This document shows positions 48,649 through 58,667 of a DNA stretch of 64,000 nt, in pieces (positions within the stretch are counted from its first letter, which is position 1; each line of letters begins with the position of its first letter). The position numbers were made by a program, and so were the translations under genes. This DNA is from Leucobacter sp. Ag1. GTDB lineage: Bacteria > Actinomycetota > Actinomycetes > Actinomycetales > Microbacteriaceae. The stretch is from NCBI RefSeq assembly GCF_000980875.1, contig NZ_LAYO01000103.1:1-64000 (forward strand), read 5' to 3'. The notes under the pieces were generated by a model. That model saw only the letters and a list, made by a program, of their open reading frames with translations. It had not been told where the DNA came from and searched no databases.

Positions 48649-51165
48649 CTAGCTCGCGGGCTTCGTGACGATGCTCACGATCTTGGGCACGCGCACCACG
48701 GTGTTGACGATCTCGCGGTCGCCGATCGCGCGCTGCACGGCGGGCGATGCGAGCGCCGCGGCCTCGGCTTCGGCCTCGGTGACGGACGCGGACAGCGTCA
48801 GGCGGTCGCGGACCTTGCGATCGACCTGGACCACCATCGTCACCTCGTCCTCGACGAGGAGCGCGGGATCGGCCTGCGGCCACACCGCGAGCGCGACGGT
48901 CGGCTCGTGCCCGAGCTTCGCCCACATGTCCTCCGCCGCGTAGGGCGCGAAGATCGACAGGATCATCGCGATCGCCTCGGCGGACTCGCGCACCGCGGGG
49001 TCCGCCGCGCCGGCACCGGCGTCGATCGCCTTGCGGGTCACGTTGACCTGCTCCATGAGGCGCGCGACGACGACGTTGAACTTGTACGCCTCGACGAGCT
49101 CGGGAGCATCGGCGAGCAGCTTGTGCGTGGCGCGGCGCAGCGCGGCATCGCCCGAGTCGAACGATGCGCCCGCCGGCGAACCGGACTTCTGCACGTCGTC
49201 GGCGATGCGCCAGGCGCGCGCCAGGAACTTGGCCGAGCCCTGCACGGACACGTCGGCCCAGTCGATGTCGTCCTCGGGCGGGCCCGCGAACGCCAGCGTG
49301 ACGCGCAGCGCATCGGCGCCGTGGTCGCGCAGCTCGGACGCGAACTCGACGAGGTTGCCCTTCGACTTCGACATCTTGGCGCCGTCGAGCAGCACCATGC
49401 CCTGGTTGAGCATGTCGAGGAAGGGCTCCTCGAAGTCGATGTAGCCGAGATCGTGCAGCACCTTGGTGATGAATCGCGAGTAGAGCAGGTGCAGGATCGC
49501 GTGCTCGACGCCGCCGACGTACTGGTCGACCGGCGCCCACTTCTTGGCCTCGGCCGGGTCGAACGCCTGCGTGTCGTCGTTCGCCGAGAGGAAGCGGAAG
49601 TAGTACCAGGAGCTGTCCACGAAGGTGTCCATGGTGTCGGGATCGCGCGTCAGCGTCTCGCCGGTCTCGGGGTCGACGACGGTCGCCCACTCGGTCGCCG
49701 CGCCGAGCGGCGAGGCGCCCTTCGGCTTGAGGTCCAGGCCCTCGGACGCCGGCAGCTCGACGGGGAGCGCCGACTGCTCGACGGGGCGCATGGAGCCGTC
49801 GGCCCCGTGCAGGATCGGGATCGGGGTCCCCCAGTAGCGCTGGCGCGAGATGAGCCAGTCGCGCAGGCGGTAGGTCTTGGCTCCGCGACCCGTGCCGCGG
49901 GACTCGAGCACCTCGATGGCCTTCGCGATGGCGTCGGTCTTGCCGAGCCCGTCGAGTTCGCCCGAGTTGATGAGGATCCCGTCGCCGGAGGCCGCGACAC
50001 CGCTCTCGGCGGGGTCCGCGACGATCTCGCCCTCGGCGTCGCGCACCTCGAGCACGACCCGCACCGGCAGGTCGAACTTGCGCGCGAAGTCGAGGTCGCG
50101 CTGGTCGTGCGCCGGCACGGCCATGATCGCGCCGTGACCGTAGTCGGCCAGCACATAGTCGGCGGCCCAGACCGGGATCCGCTCGCCGTTGACCGGGTTG
50201 ATCGCGAAGTGGTCGAGGAAGACGCCGGTCTTCTCGCGGTCGGCGTTCTGCCGATCGATCTCGCTCTGCTTCTGCGCCTCTTCGAGGTAGGCCTGGAACT
50301 GCGTGCGCACCTCGGCCGAGGCCGATGCGGCGAGCTCGGCCGCCAGGTCGGAGTCGGGCGCGACGACCATGAAGGTCGCGCCGTGCAGCGTGTCGGGGCG
50401 CGTGGTGAAGACCGGGACCTTCTCGGCCCGGCCCTCGATCTCGAACTCGACCTCGGCACCGACGGATCGGCCGATCCAGTTCCGCTGCATGTTCAGCACC
50501 TTGGTGGGCCACTTGCCCTCGAGCTGGTCGAGGTCGTCGAGCAGGCGATCCGCGTAGTCGGTGATGCGGAAGTACCACTGGGTGAGCTTCTTCTTCACGA
50601 CCACGGCGCCGGAGCGCTCGGAGGTGCCGTCGGCCAGCACCTGCTCGTTGGCGAGCACGGTCTGATCCACCGGATCCCAGTTGACCCAGCTCGCCTTGCG
50701 GTAGGCCAGGCCCTTCTCGTACATCTTGAGGAACAGCCACTGGTTCCACTTGTAGTACTCGGGGTCGCTCGTGTGCAGCACGCGGCTCCAGTCGAACGAC
50801 GGCGCGTACAGCCGGAACGAGGCCTTCTGCTGCGCGATGTTCGCGTAGGTCCACTCGCGGGGATCGACACCGCGCTTGATCGCCGCGTTCTCTGCGGGGA
50901 GACCGAAGGAGTCCCAACCGATCGGGTGCAGCACGTCGTAGCCGCGACCGCGCCAGTAGCGGGCGAGCACGTCGCCGAAGCAGAACGCCTCGGCGTGCCC
51001 CATGTGGAGGTCGCCCGAGGGGTAGGGGAACATGTCGAGCACGTACTTCTTGGGCCGTCCGTCGTCGGAACGACCCGCGGCGAACGGCTCGAGCTGCTCC
51101 CACACGGGAAGCCATCGATCCTGAATCGCCCGGAAGTCGTAGCCTTCGGCCTGCTGCTCGGTCAC
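48649..51165 (-). CDS. leuS: Leucine-tRNA ligase
   Basis: Charges tRNA-Leu. The 838-residue protein is a complete class I synthetase: [11 protein letters not shown] (HIGH-type) near the N-terminus, the CP1 editing domain with [37 protein letters not shown], and anticodon-binding and C-terminal domains. The second GTG (51165) is chosen because GAGG lies five bases before it, whereas the first GTG (51171) would overlap that Shine-Dalgarno. It lies 52 bp after pabB. Confidence 0.96.
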   Translation of the reverse strand: MTEQQAEGYDFRAIQDRWLPVWEQLEPFAAGRSDDGRPKKYVLDMFPYPSGDLHMGHAEAFCFGDVLARYWRGRGYDVLHPIGWDSFGLPAENAAIKRGVDPREWTYANIAQQKASFRLYAPSFDWSRVLHTSDPEYYKWNQWLFLKMYEKGLAYRKASWVNWDPVDQTVLANEQVLADGTSERSGAVVVKKKLTQWYFRITDYADRLLDDLDQLEGKWPTKVLNMQRNWIGRSVGAEVEFEIEGRAEKVPVFTTRPDTLHGATFMVVAPDSDLAAELAASASAEVRTQFQAYLEEAQKQSEIDRQNADREKTGVFLDHFAINPVNGERIPVWAADYVLADYGHGAIMAVPAHDQRDLDFARKFDLPVRVVLEVRDAEGEIVADPAESGVAASGDGILINSGELDGLGKTDAIAKAIEVLESRGTGRGAKTYRLRDWLISRQRYWGTPIPILHGADGSMRPVEQSALPVELPASEGLDLKPKGASPLGAATEWATVVDPETGETLTRDPDTMDTFVDSSWYYFRFLSANDDTQAFDPAEAKKWAPVDQYVGGVEHAILHLLYSRFITKVLHDLGYIDFEEPFLDMLNQGMVLLDGAKMSKSKGNLVEFASELRDHGADALRVTLAFAGPPEDDIDWADVSVQGSAKFLARAWRIADDVQKSGSPAGASFDSGDAALRRATHKLLADAPELVEAYKFNVVVARLMEQVNVTRKAIDAGAGAADPAVRESAEAIAMILSIFAPYAAEDMWAKLGHEPTVALAVWPQADPALLVEDEVTMVVQVDRKVRDRLTLSASVTEAEAEAAALASPAVQRAIGDREIVNTVVRVPKIVSIVTKPAS

Positions 51166-51217
51166 GCGCACCTCGATCTCTTACTCGCACGCACCCGCTC
51201 GGCAGCGGGCGCACAAG

Positions 51218-52594
51218 TCACCAGGATACCGCGCCGAGCGCACGGATCAGCGGCACGGCCTTCAGCTCCTTCTCCGCGCGCTCGCGCTCCGGATCCGAAT
51301 CCGCGGTGATGCCGCCCCCGGCCCCGACGCGCGCGGTCGCGAAGAGCGACCGACCGCTTTCCGGCTCGGGCGCTCCTCCGCGCAGTTCGGCGCTCCGGAT
51401 CGTCATCGCGAGCTCGACGTCGCCCTCGTCGCCGATCCATCCGAAGCACCCCGAGTAGAGGCCCCGCGGCCCCCGCTCCAGCCCGGCGAGGATCTCCACC
51501 GCACGGCGTTTCGGCGCCCCCGTCATGGATCCGCCCGGGAAGCAGGATCGGAGTACCTCGGCGATCCCCGACCCCGGTTCGAGGCGACCGCGGACGGTGC
51601 TCACGAGCTGGTGCACGTGCGCGTGGGTCTCGACCCGGAGGAAGCCGTCCACGCGGACGCTGCCCGGCCGGCAGACCCGGCTGAGGTCGTTGCGCATGAG
51701 ATCGACGATCATGAGGTTCTCGGCGCGCTCCTTCGGGTCCCGGGCGAGCTCGGCCGCGAGCTCGGCGTCCCGGACCGGATCGGGATCCCTCCGCCGCGTC
51801 CCCTTGATGGGTCTCGTCGACACGCGGTCCCCGCGGATCTCGATGAAGCGTTCGGGGCTGGCGCTGACGAGCGCACGATCGCACGCCGCGACGACGCCGC
51901 CGCGGATCGCGCCGCCCGCCGCCCGCAGCTCGCGGTAGAGGTCGAGCGCGTCGAAGCTCCCCGCCATCTCGGCGGTGTCCGTGAGGCAGAGCACGTAGGC
52001 GTCGCCCGCAGCGATCGCGGAACGGCAGGCCTCGACGTCGGCTCGGTAGTTCGCCGCGGTCCGTCGCCACGCGGGCTCCGCCGGGGGCACGGTCGACCCG
52101 CCCGATCCGATCGCGTCGGGCCGCTCGGCGTCCGCGCGGGGCTCGGCGAACATGCCGCTCCCGAACCGCGCGATCCACGCGTCGAGCGCGGCGTCGCTCT
52201 CGCCCCGCAGCTCGGCGGCCTCACGCTCGTGGTCGATCACGAGCACGGTCGATGCACGCAGGGCGAAGGCGGGAGCCGCGTCATCGGGAGCGGGCTCGAG
52301 ATCGAGCAGCGCCACGCCGAACTCGTACGACAGGGCGACGACCCAGCCGCCGGAGAAGCCGCCGCGGGCACCCGCGTCGGTCGAGGGTTCGAGCAGCGCC
52401 AGGAACTCCCGCTCCCGGCCGGGCCGGGCGTCGACGACCCGATCGGCCGTGCCGAGATAGCTCGTCCGGGAGTCCCCTGCGGCGGAGCCGTCGAGCCAGA
52501 ACCAGGCCGACTCCGCCGACAGCGCCCGCGCGACGGCCACGGGATCCCCCGGGTACGGCAGAGCGCGAACTGCACCACGCACCGCTTCGATCAT
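51218..52594 (-). CDS. pabB: Aminodeoxychorismate synthase component I (or TrpE-like chorismate-binding enzyme)
   Basis: Converts chorismate to 4-amino-4-deoxychorismate for folate. The 458-residue protein has the chorismate-binding signatures TRPIKGTRRR, LMRNDLSRVC, HVHQLVSTVRG and SCFPGGSMTGAPKRRA. The divergent class IV aminotransferase next door favours PabB over anthranilate synthase. The glutaminase subunit is not in the window. The ATG at 52594 has TACGCT six bases upstream (leaderless). Longer frames cross the divergent promoter. Confidence 0.88.
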   Translation of the reverse strand: MIEAVRGAVRALPYPGDPVAVARALSAESAWFWLDGSAAGDSRTSYLGTADRVVDARPGREREFLALLEPSTDAGARGGFSGGWVVALSYEFGVALLDLEPAPDDAAPAFALRASTVLVIDHEREAAELRGESDAALDAWIARFGSGMFAEPRADAERPDAIGSGGSTVPPAEPAWRRTAANYRADVEACRSAIAAGDAYVLCLTDTAEMAGSFDALDLYRELRAAGGAIRGGVVAACDRALVSASPERFIEIRGDRVSTRPIKGTRRRDPDPVRDAELAAELARDPKERAENLMIVDLMRNDLSRVCRPGSVRVDGFLRVETHAHVHQLVSTVRGRLEPGSGIAEVLRSCFPGGSMTGAPKRRAVEILAGLERGPRGLYSGCFGWIGDEGDVELAMTIRSAELRGGAPEPESGRSLFATARVGAGGGITADSDPERERAEKELKAVPLIRALGAVSW

Positions 52595-52600
52595 GCAGCC

Positions 52601-52606
52601 AGCGTA
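52601..52606 (-). promoter_or_regulatory. -10 box of leaderless pabB
   Basis: TACGCT on the minus strand, six bases before the pabB ATG. Confidence 0.5.
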
Positions 52607-52648
52607 GTGTGGGACGGAACCGGGACAGCGCGAGGAAGGGGCATCGCC

Positions 52649-53413
52649 GTGACGCATCCGGAGCCCGAACCGCGCGACGAGCTGCTCGTGGCGGATTCCT
52701 TCCGCGTGCGGGTGCGCGAGGGGCGAGCGGAGGTCCGCGGCCTGGCCCATCACATCTTCAGGTTCTCCCGGTCCACCCATCGAGCGAGCGCCGGTGCGCT
52801 CCGGGGCGTCGGCAACTTCCTGGACGAGGCCCGGTTCCGCATCGCCGAGTACGGCGAGGGGTTCCCCCGCTGGGAGCTCTGGCGCAGCGCCGCGGATCGC
52901 GGCCTGGATCTGCGCCTGTCGCTGCGGCCGCTGCCCGAGCTCCGTACCGCGGTCGAGCTGCGCTCCGCGCCCGGCGTCGTGCTCGAGCACGCCGACCGCA
53001 AGGGCCCGAACATCTCGCGGCTCGCCGAGCTCAATCGGAACCTCGGCGCCGAGGCCCTGCTGCTCGATCCGCAGCGCCGGGCGGTGGAGGGCGCGACCAC
53101 GTCGCTCCTCTGGTGGGAGGACGGGGTCCTGTTCGGCAGCGGGTCCTCCGCCCGGGTGCCGAGCGTGACCGAACAGCTCATCGACGAAGCCGCGACAGCG
53201 TTCGGGATCCCCCGCACCTCCGCGTCGCTCGAGCCGGAGGCGCTCGCCGCGCGCGAGGTCTGGGCGGTCAACGCGCTGCACGGGATCCGCCCGGTGAGCG
53301 CCATCGACGGCATCGTGCTGCCCGCCCCGGATCCGCACCGCCTCGCGCGGTTCCGGGAGGCGGTCGATGCGAGCTGGGAGGAAGTCGCGCCGGCCTGGCT
53401 CCGCATAAAGTGA
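52649..53413 (+). CDS. pabC: Class IV PLP-dependent aminotransferase, probable aminodeoxychorismate lyase
   Basis: A 254-residue fold-type IV PLP enzyme. LLVADSFRVRVREGRAEVRGL opens the domain. ADRKGPNISRLAELNRN supplies the expected catalytic lysine, LLLDPQRRAVEGATTSLLWW is the family signature, and the C-terminus has REVWAVNALHGIRPVSAIDG. Divergence from pabB makes 4-amino-4-deoxychorismate lyase (p-aminobenzoate formation) the best guess; a branched-chain or D-amino acid aminotransferase is less likely given its short length. The GTG start is preceded by AGGAAGGGG. Confidence 0.75.
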   Translation: MTHPEPEPRDELLVADSFRVRVREGRAEVRGLAHHIFRFSRSTHRASAGALRGVGNFLDEARFRIAEYGEGFPRWELWRSAADRGLDLRLSLRPLPELRTAVELRSAPGVVLEHADRKGPNISRLAELNRNLGAEALLLDPQRRAVEGATTSLLWWEDGVLFGSGSSARVPSVTEQLIDEAATAFGIPRTSASLEPEALAAREVWAVNALHGIRPVSAIDGIVLPAPDPHRLARFREAVDASWEEVAPAWLRIK

Positions 53414-53430
53414 TATCTTTTTAGTATCAC
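53410..53430. promoter_or_regulatory. Dyad operator upstream of the SPFH gene
   Basis: GTGATA and TATCAC arms (6 bp each) separated by 9 bp (TCTTTTTAG), an AT-rich island in GC-rich surroundings. It overlaps the stop codon of the preceding gene and contains TAGTAT (53422-53427), a plausible -10. The cognate regulator is not evident nearby. Confidence 0.55.
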
Positions 53431-53455
53431 CGCCCGGCGACCGAAGGAGCCCGCC

Positions 53456-54397
53456 ATGACCACCGCCCCCGAACCCGTCGGCCACGACGGGATCCGCGTC
53501 AACATCGCCGAGCGATCCGCCTGGCACCTCGGCAGCGCAGCCGGCATCACGGCGCTGCTGCTCGCCATCGTCGGCTTCCCAGGAGGCGGTCTCCTGGTCA
53601 TCGGCGGCGGCGCGCTCCTCGACAGCGGAGACGGCGCAGGTGGAGCGATCCTCGCCCTCGGCCTCGTCGTCATCATCGCGGCCGTGCTCATCTGCACGAT
53701 GCTCACCATCGTGACGCCCGGCCACACCTCGGTACGGCAGTTCTTCGGGCGCTACGTCGGCACCGTCCGCCGCGACGGCATCAGCCTCGTCGCCCCCTTC
53801 ACGAGCGGGAAGAAGGTCTCGGTGCGCGTGCACAACTTCGAGACCAACGAGCTGAAGGTCAACGACTCGGACGGCAACCCGGTCAACATCGCAGCGATCG
53901 TGGTCTGGCAGGTCGCCGACACCGCCAAGGCGATGTTCGCCGTCGAGAACTACGGCGAGTTCATCGAGACCCAGGCCGAGGCGGCGCTGCGGCACGTCGC
54001 GACCACCCATCCCTACGACGAGCCGGGCCCCGGAGAGCAGTCGCTGCGCGGCAGCACCGACCTCGTCTCGGCCGAGCTCGCCGAGGAGGTCGCCGCCCGC
54101 GTCGCCATCGCCGGCCTCGAGGTGATCGAAGTGCGTATCTCGTCGCTCGCCTACGCTCCCGAGATCGCGCAGGCGATGCTCCAGCGCCAGCAGGCCAGCG
54201 CGGTGATCGCGGCCCGCGAGAAGATCGTCGAGGGCGCCGTCACGATGGTCGAGCAGGCTCTCAGCCGGCTCGAGCAGGAGGGCGTCGTGGTGCTCGATGA
54301 CGAACGGCGCGCGCAGATGGTGTCGAACCTGCTGCTCGTACTCACGAGCGACCAGCGGGCGACCCCCGTCATCAACGCGGGCTCCCTCTACAGCTGA
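53456..54397 (+). CDS. SPFH/Band 7 domain membrane protein
   Basis: A 313-residue protein with two N-terminal hydrophobic segments (about residues 30-52 and 62-88). The SPFH domain follows ([30 protein letters not shown]), and ends [40 protein letters not shown], typical of the stomatin/prohibitin-like group. It probably scaffolds membrane microdomains. AAGGAG before the ATG is strong. Two bases separate it from the ribbon-helix-helix gene, a pairing seen in other Actinobacteria. Confidence 0.92.
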   Translation: MTTAPEPVGHDGIRVNIAERSAWHLGSAAGITALLLAIVGFPGGGLLVIGGGALLDSGDGAGGAILALGLVVIIAAVLICTMLTIVTPGHTSVRQFFGRYVGTVRRDGISLVAPFTSGKKVSVRVHNFETNELKVNDSDGNPVNIAAIVVWQVADTAKAMFAVENYGEFIETQAEAALRHVATTHPYDEPGPGEQSLRGSTDLVSAELAEEVAARVAIAGLEVIEVRISSLAYAPEIAQAMLQRQQASAVIAAREKIVEGAVTMVEQALSRLEQEGVVVLDDERRAQMVSNLLLVLTSDQRATPVINAGSLYS

Positions 54398-54399
54398 TC

Positions 54400-54663
54400 A
54401 TGTCCGAGAGGTCCGATCCGGGAGCGGGCGGCGGCCGATCCGAGAAGCCGTCGCGCCGGCAGAGCGGTGAGCGCAAGCAGTTGCTGCTCCGGCTCGATCC
54501 CCGCGTGCACGCGGCCGTCGCGAAGTGGGCGTCCGACGATCTCCGGTCGGTCAACGCGCAGATCGAAGTGCTGCTGCGGCAGGCGCTCGCGGACGCCGGC
54601 CGGGACCCCGGCGCGGGCCCGATGCGCGGCCGCGGCCGGCCCCGCGCCGATCAGCGCGGCTGA
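54400..54663 (+). CDS. Arc/ribbon-helix-helix-like small protein downstream of SPFH
   Basis: An 87-residue basic protein. The middle (KQLLLRLDPRVHAAVAKWA and RSVNAQIEVLLRQALADAG) fits a ribbon-helix-helix/Arc or HicB-like DNA-binding fold, flanked by Arg/Gly-rich tails. It could regulate its own operon through the dyad at 53410-53430 or act as a partner of the SPFH protein. No toxin gene is adjacent. Its 3' end overlaps the convergent permease gene by 13 bp. Confidence 0.78.
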   Translation: MSERSDPGAGGGRSEKPSRRQSGERKQLLLRLDPRVHAAVAKWASDDLRSVNAQIEVLLRQALADAGRDPGAGPMRGRGRPRADQRG

Positions 54664-56036
54664 GAGGCCCGCTGCCGTCGACGTCGCAGGATGAAGAAGG
54701 CCGCGACGGCGAGTGCGAGCGCCAGCGCCCCGAACGGCAGCGTCGCGCGGAACTCCTCCGTGAACGCCGTCGAGATCGCGACCGCGAGCATCAGCACCGC
54801 CCCGACGACGGCGCCCGCGCGCGACCCGGGCACTCGGTAGGCGAGCTTCTCCCCCGATGCCGCGATCCGCCGCCGGAACGCGATGTGCGTGACGAAGATC
54901 ATGAACCAGGTGAACATCGCCCCGAACATCGAGATGGCGAACATCATGGTGAACGCTTCTCCCGGGATCAGCACGTAGATGATCGTCGCGACCGCGATGC
55001 CGGCCGTGGAGAGCAGCAGCGCGTTGAGGGGTGCGCCGTTGGGCCGGACCCGCCCGAGCGCCCGGGGCGCCTCCCCCGCGCGAGCCAGCGAGAACATCAT
55101 GCGGGTGGAGATGTAGAGCTGGCTGTTCATGGCCGACAGCGCCGCGATGATGACCACGAAGTTGAGGAGCGAATCCGCATAGGGGATCCCGACGAGCTGC
55201 ATCACCGTGACGAACGGGCTGCCGCCCTTGAGGATCTCGGACACCGGCGCGATCGACACGATCAGCGACAGGGTCAGGAAGTAGAAGACCACGAGACGGA
55301 AGATCGTCGCCTTGAACGCGCGCTTGACGGCCGCCTCGGGCTCCTTCGCCTCGCCCGCGGCGACGGCGATCATCTCGATGCTCAGGTAGCTGAAGATCGA
55401 GACGATCACGGCGAACCACATGCCGGTCAGCCCGTTCGGCATGAATCCCTCGCCAGCCGTCCAGTTGTGCAAACCGTAGCCTCCGCCGCCCGAGAAGAAC
55501 ACGAGCCAGGCGGCGACGATCACGAAGGCGATGATCGCGAACACCTTGATCGCCGAGAACCAGTACTCGAGCGTGCCGAAGTTCTTCACGTTCATCGCGT
55601 TCACGCCGATCAGAGCTGCGGAGAAGAGCACGACCCAGATCCAGGGCGGGACGCCGGGGAACCAGAGCTGCATGTACTCGCCGACCGCCGTCACCTCGGT
55701 GCCGACCGCGAGCACGATGCAGGCCCAGTACATGTAGCGCACGAGGAACCCCGACAGCGGGTTCAGGTAGTGCTCGGCGTACGCGCCGAAGGATCCCGAG
55801 GTCGGATGCTTCACGGTCATCTCGGCGAGCACGCCCATGAGCATCAGTGCGATCGCGCCACCGATCATGTAGCTGATGACCACGCTCGGTCCGGCGAATC
55901 CGATCGCGAACTTGCTCCCCAGGAAGAGGCCGGTGCCGATGGCCCCGCCCAGCGCGATCATGCTGAGCTGGCGGGCGCTGAGCGTCTTCTGGAGCCCGAT
56001 CTCGCGGGTCTGGATGTCGCTGAACTCTTGAGTCAT
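54651..56036 (-). CDS. Amino acid permease (APC superfamily)
   Basis: A 461-residue, 12-span transporter. SMIALGGAIGTGLFLGSKFAI is the TM1 substrate/ion motif. The AAT-family consensus residues and PTSGSFGAYAEHYLNPLSGF are also present. The protein ends in a basic tail (FILRRRRQRA). It lies 57 bp after kynU on the same strand, so uptake of tryptophan or kynurenine is the contextual guess. The family also carries many other amino acids. Confidence 0.88.
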   Translation of the reverse strand: MTQEFSDIQTREIGLQKTLSARQLSMIALGGAIGTGLFLGSKFAIGFAGPSVVISYMIGGAIALMLMGVLAEMTVKHPTSGSFGAYAEHYLNPLSGFLVRYMYWACIVLAVGTEVTAVGEYMQLWFPGVPPWIWVVLFSAALIGVNAMNVKNFGTLEYWFSAIKVFAIIAFVIVAAWLVFFSGGGGYGLHNWTAGEGFMPNGLTGMWFAVIVSIFSYLSIEMIAVAAGEAKEPEAAVKRAFKATIFRLVVFYFLTLSLIVSIAPVSEILKGGSPFVTVMQLVGIPYADSLLNFVVIIAALSAMNSQLYISTRMMFSLARAGEAPRALGRVRPNGAPLNALLLSTAGIAVATIIYVLIPGEAFTMMFAISMFGAMFTWFMIFVTHIAFRRRIAASGEKLAYRVPGSRAGAVVGAVLMLAVAISTAFTEEFRATLPFGALALALAVAAFFILRRRRQRASQPR

Positions 56037-56093
56037 GGTGCTGGTCCGTTCGGTCGTGCGTCGTTGCAGGGCTGGATCGGGAGCGGGCGGCGC

Positions 56094-57365
56094 TCAGGTG
56101 ACCGCGCCGCGGGTCTGGAACTCGGGCGCCCGCCAGACCTCCTCGTCGAGCACCCATCGGAGCGTCTCCACCGCGTCCCACACGTCCAGGAAGCCGACGT
56201 AGAGCGGGGTGATGCCGAAGCGCAGCACCTCGGGCTCGCGGTAGTCCCCGACGACGCCGTTCGCGATGAGCGCCTGCATGACGGCGTACCCCTCCGGGTG
56301 CCGGTAGCTCACGTGACTGCCCCGTCGCTCCGGATCCTCCGGGGTGATGAGCGTCAGATCGTGATGCGCCAGCCGCTGGTCCACGAGGCGCATGAAGAGG
56401 GTCGTGAGCGCGAGGGACTTCTCGCGGAGCGCGCGGTCGTCGACGCTCAGCGCGAGATCGACGCCGACCTCGGTCATCGCGAGCGAGACGATCGGCTGGG
56501 TCCCGGTGAGGAAGCGGTCGATCCCCGGCGCGGGCTCGAACGCGACGGCCATGTCGAACGGTGCGGCATGCCCCCACCAGCCCGAGAGCGGTTGCTCGGC
56601 GGCGGCCTGGTGGCGCTCGTGCACCCACACGAACGCCGGCGATCCCGGCCCTCCGTTGAGGTACTTGTAGGTGCAGCCGATCGCGAAGTCCGCGTCCGCC
56701 TCGCTCACGCGGACGGGCACCGCGCCGACCGAGTGGCAGAGATCCCAGATCACCAGAGCACCGGCCTCGTGCGCACGCCGCGTCTCCGCCGCCATGTCCC
56801 AGAGCGCCCCCGTGCGGTAGTTCACGTGCGTGAGCAGGAGCACGGCGACATCCTCGCGGAGCGCCTCCGAGAGCGGCAGGTCCTCGTCGACGAGGCGCAG
56901 CTCGTAGCCGCGGTCCAGCAGCTTCGCGAGCCCCTCGACCATGTAGAGGTCCGTCGGGAAGTTCTCGCGCTCCGAGACGATGACGCGGCGTTCCGGCGCC
57001 GCCTGATCCTGGATCTTCAGCGCGGCTGCGAGCACCTTGAACAGGTTGATCGAGGTCGTGTCGCTCACGACGCATCCGCCGCGCTCGCCGCCGATCAGGC
57101 GTCCGATCTTCGCGCCGATCCGCTTCGGCAGTTCGAACCAGTCGTGCGTGTTCCAGCTCGCGATGAGGTCGTGCCCCCACTCGCGCTCGATGACCGCCGC
57201 GGCGCGTTCGAGCGCTCCCTTCGGCCTGGCTCCGAGCGAGTTGCCGTCGAGGTATACGAGTCCCTCCGGGAGGAGGAACTCGTCGCGGAGCCCGGCCAGC
57301 GGGTCCTGGGCATCGGCCTCCACGCAGAACGCGCGGGTGGTCGGAGTGCGGTCGGTGTCGGTCAT
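56094..57365 (-). CDS. kynU: Kynureninase
   Basis: PLP enzyme cleaving kynurenine to anthranilate and alanine. The 423-residue protein has [16 protein letters not shown] near the N-terminus, [45 protein letters not shown], and the PLP-lysine motif [16 protein letters not shown]. The ATG at 57365 has AGAGGA eight bases upstream; the longer frame is a shadow of kynB. It lies 40 bp after kynB. Confidence 0.95.
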   Translation of the reverse strand: MTDTDRTPTTRAFCVEADAQDPLAGLRDEFLLPEGLVYLDGNSLGARPKGALERAAAVIEREWGHDLIASWNTHDWFELPKRIGAKIGRLIGGERGGCVVSDTTSINLFKVLAAALKIQDQAAPERRVIVSERENFPTDLYMVEGLAKLLDRGYELRLVDEDLPLSEALREDVAVLLLTHVNYRTGALWDMAAETRRAHEAGALVIWDLCHSVGAVPVRVSEADADFAIGCTYKYLNGGPGSPAFVWVHERHQAAAEQPLSGWWGHAAPFDMAVAFEPAPGIDRFLTGTQPIVSLAMTEVGVDLALSVDDRALREKSLALTTLFMRLVDQRLAHHDLTLITPEDPERRGSHVSYRHPEGYAVMQALIANGVVGDYREPEVLRFGITPLYVGFLDVWDAVETLRWVLDEEVWRAPEFQTRGAVT

Positions 57366-57405
57366 GGGGTCCTCTCGGTCGACCGGGATGGGAAGTTCGG
57401 GGGGG

Positions 57406-58059
57406 TCAGGGGCGCCGGAGCACGGCGCGCACGGGCGAGGCGTCGGCGCCCACCAGGCGCAGCGGGAACGCGATGAGCTCGCCGGACCCCTCGGGCGCGA
57501 GCGCGAGATCCAGTCCTTCGAGCAATACGATTTCTGCGGCGATGGCCGCCCGGTGAGCCGCGAGCACGGTGTCCTGCAGCGGATCGAAGGAGTCGAGATC
57601 GATCCCGAGCAGTCGGCCTCCCTGTTCGGCGAACCAGCGCACGAACGCGGGGTCGACGCCCGGGCTCTTCGGCATCCAGTCGTTGCCGGGTACCGCGCGA
57701 TGCCGCAGCAGCAGGCGTTCGACGGGCTCGGCCGAGACGTCCGCGATCCGCGCGCGGATCGCGGACTCCGGCGCGAATCTGAACGGGTCGCCCGAGCGAT
57801 CGACCAGCTCGGAGACGTCGAGGACCAGGCAGGATCCGATGCAGGCGTCGAGATCGATCGACGCGGCATCGGGGGCGCCCTCGAGCACGTGGGCGGGTGC
57901 ATCGATGTGCGCACCGACGTGGCCGGTGCTCGTGATGGTCTGCACGGAGACGGAGTCACCCGCGGCGATCGACCAGCGCCGCTGCAGGCGGAACGGGGCG
58001 TCGCCGGGCCAGACGGCGGTCGCACCGTCGACTGCGGGGCTGAGGTCGATGATCTGCAC
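57406..58059 (-). CDS. kynB: Kynurenine formamidase (cyclase family)
   Basis: Hydrolyses N-formylkynurenine to kynurenine. The 217-residue protein belongs to the metal-dependent cyclase-like family, with the zinc motif [12 protein letters not shown] near residue 47, VWPGDAPF near 17 and [11 protein letters not shown] near 150. It is the first gene of the kynB-kynU-permease unit. Tryptophan 2,3-dioxygenase, needed to make its substrate, is not in the window. Confidence 0.93.
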   Translation of the reverse strand: MQIIDLSPAVDGATAVWPGDAPFRLQRRWSIAAGDSVSVQTITSTGHVGAHIDAPAHVLEGAPDAASIDLDACIGSCLVLDVSELVDRSGDPFRFAPESAIRARIADVSAEPVERLLLRHRAVPGNDWMPKSPGVDPAFVRWFAEQGGRLLGIDLDSFDPLQDTVLAAHRAAIAAEIVLLEGLDLALAPEGSGELIAFPLRLVGADASPVRAVLRRP

Positions 58060-58122
58060 GGCTTCCCTCCATCGCGAACGTGCGGTTTCGATCTCAGTCT
58101 GTCGAGAACGCGGGATCGGCGC

Positions 58123-58170
58123 CGATAATCCGGAAATCTTCCAACCTTCGGTGGATCATCCGGATAGGCT
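58123..58170. promoter_or_regulatory. Candidate Lrp-type sites in the kynB/regulator intergenic region
   Basis: Two copies of A-TCCGGA-A-like sequence (AATCCGGAAAT at 58127-58137 and CATCCGGATAG at 58157-58167), centred 30 bp apart (about three helical turns), the second containing the palindrome ATCCGGAT. TAGGCT (58165-58170) is a probable -10 for the Lrp-type gene. Confidence 0.5.
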
Positions 58171-58200
58171 TCAGCATGACCCGCCCATCTGGAGGAGCCC

Positions 58201-58662
58201 GTGAACACTTTCCCGCTCACCGACACCGACCGCGCGATCCTGTCGGAGCTCGCCGCCGACGGTCGCCTGGCCTACACCGAGCTCGCCGCGCGGGTCGGGC
58301 TCCCGGTCTCGACCTGCCATGGCAGGGTCCGAGCACTCGAAGCGGCGGGCGTGATCCGCGGCTACCACGCCGAGATCGACCCCGACGTGACCGGGGCGAG
58401 CGTCCACGCCCTCATCCTGCTCCGGGTCCTCAGCCACGAGCGCAACCGAATTCCGGCGCTCGCCGAGGAACTCCGCCGGGTGCCCGGGGTGCAGCAGGTC
58501 TATCTGATCGGCGGCGATCGGGACTTCGTGCTCCACGTCGCGTGCGCGAGCGTGCCCGCGCTGCGCGATCTGATCGCGCGGCACATCGGATCGAATCCCG
58601 CGCTCGCCCAGTCCCAGACACAGATCGTCTTCGACCACTTCCGCGGCCTCAGTCCGGTCTGA
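58201..58662 (+). CDS. Lrp/AsnC family regulator of the kyn genes
   Basis: A 153-residue Lrp-type protein. It has an N-terminal helix-turn-helix ([50 protein letters not shown]) and a C-terminal RAM ligand domain ([18 protein letters not shown]). It is divergent from kynB. In Pseudomonas the Lrp-type KynR controls kynBU in a similar arrangement, so kynurenine-responsive control is likely. The GTG start is fixed by GGAGGA; an upstream ATG is in another frame. Confidence 0.92.
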   Translation: MNTFPLTDTDRAILSELAADGRLAYTELAARVGLPVSTCHGRVRALEAAGVIRGYHAEIDPDVTGASVHALILLRVLSHERNRIPALAEELRRVPGVQQVYLIGGDRDFVLHVACASVPALRDLIARHIGSNPALAQSQTQIVFDHFRGLSPV

Positions 58663-58667
58663 CCTGC

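Noticed and set aside
54400-54663. Antitoxin of a toxin-antitoxin pair
   Set aside because: The ribbon-helix-helix-like gene is followed by a convergent permease and preceded by an SPFH gene. No toxin-sized partner is present.
58176-58200. Alternative ATG start at 58176 for the Lrp-type regulator
   Set aside because: It is 25 bases upstream and out of frame with the regulator. The GTG at 58201 has GGAGGA at proper spacing.
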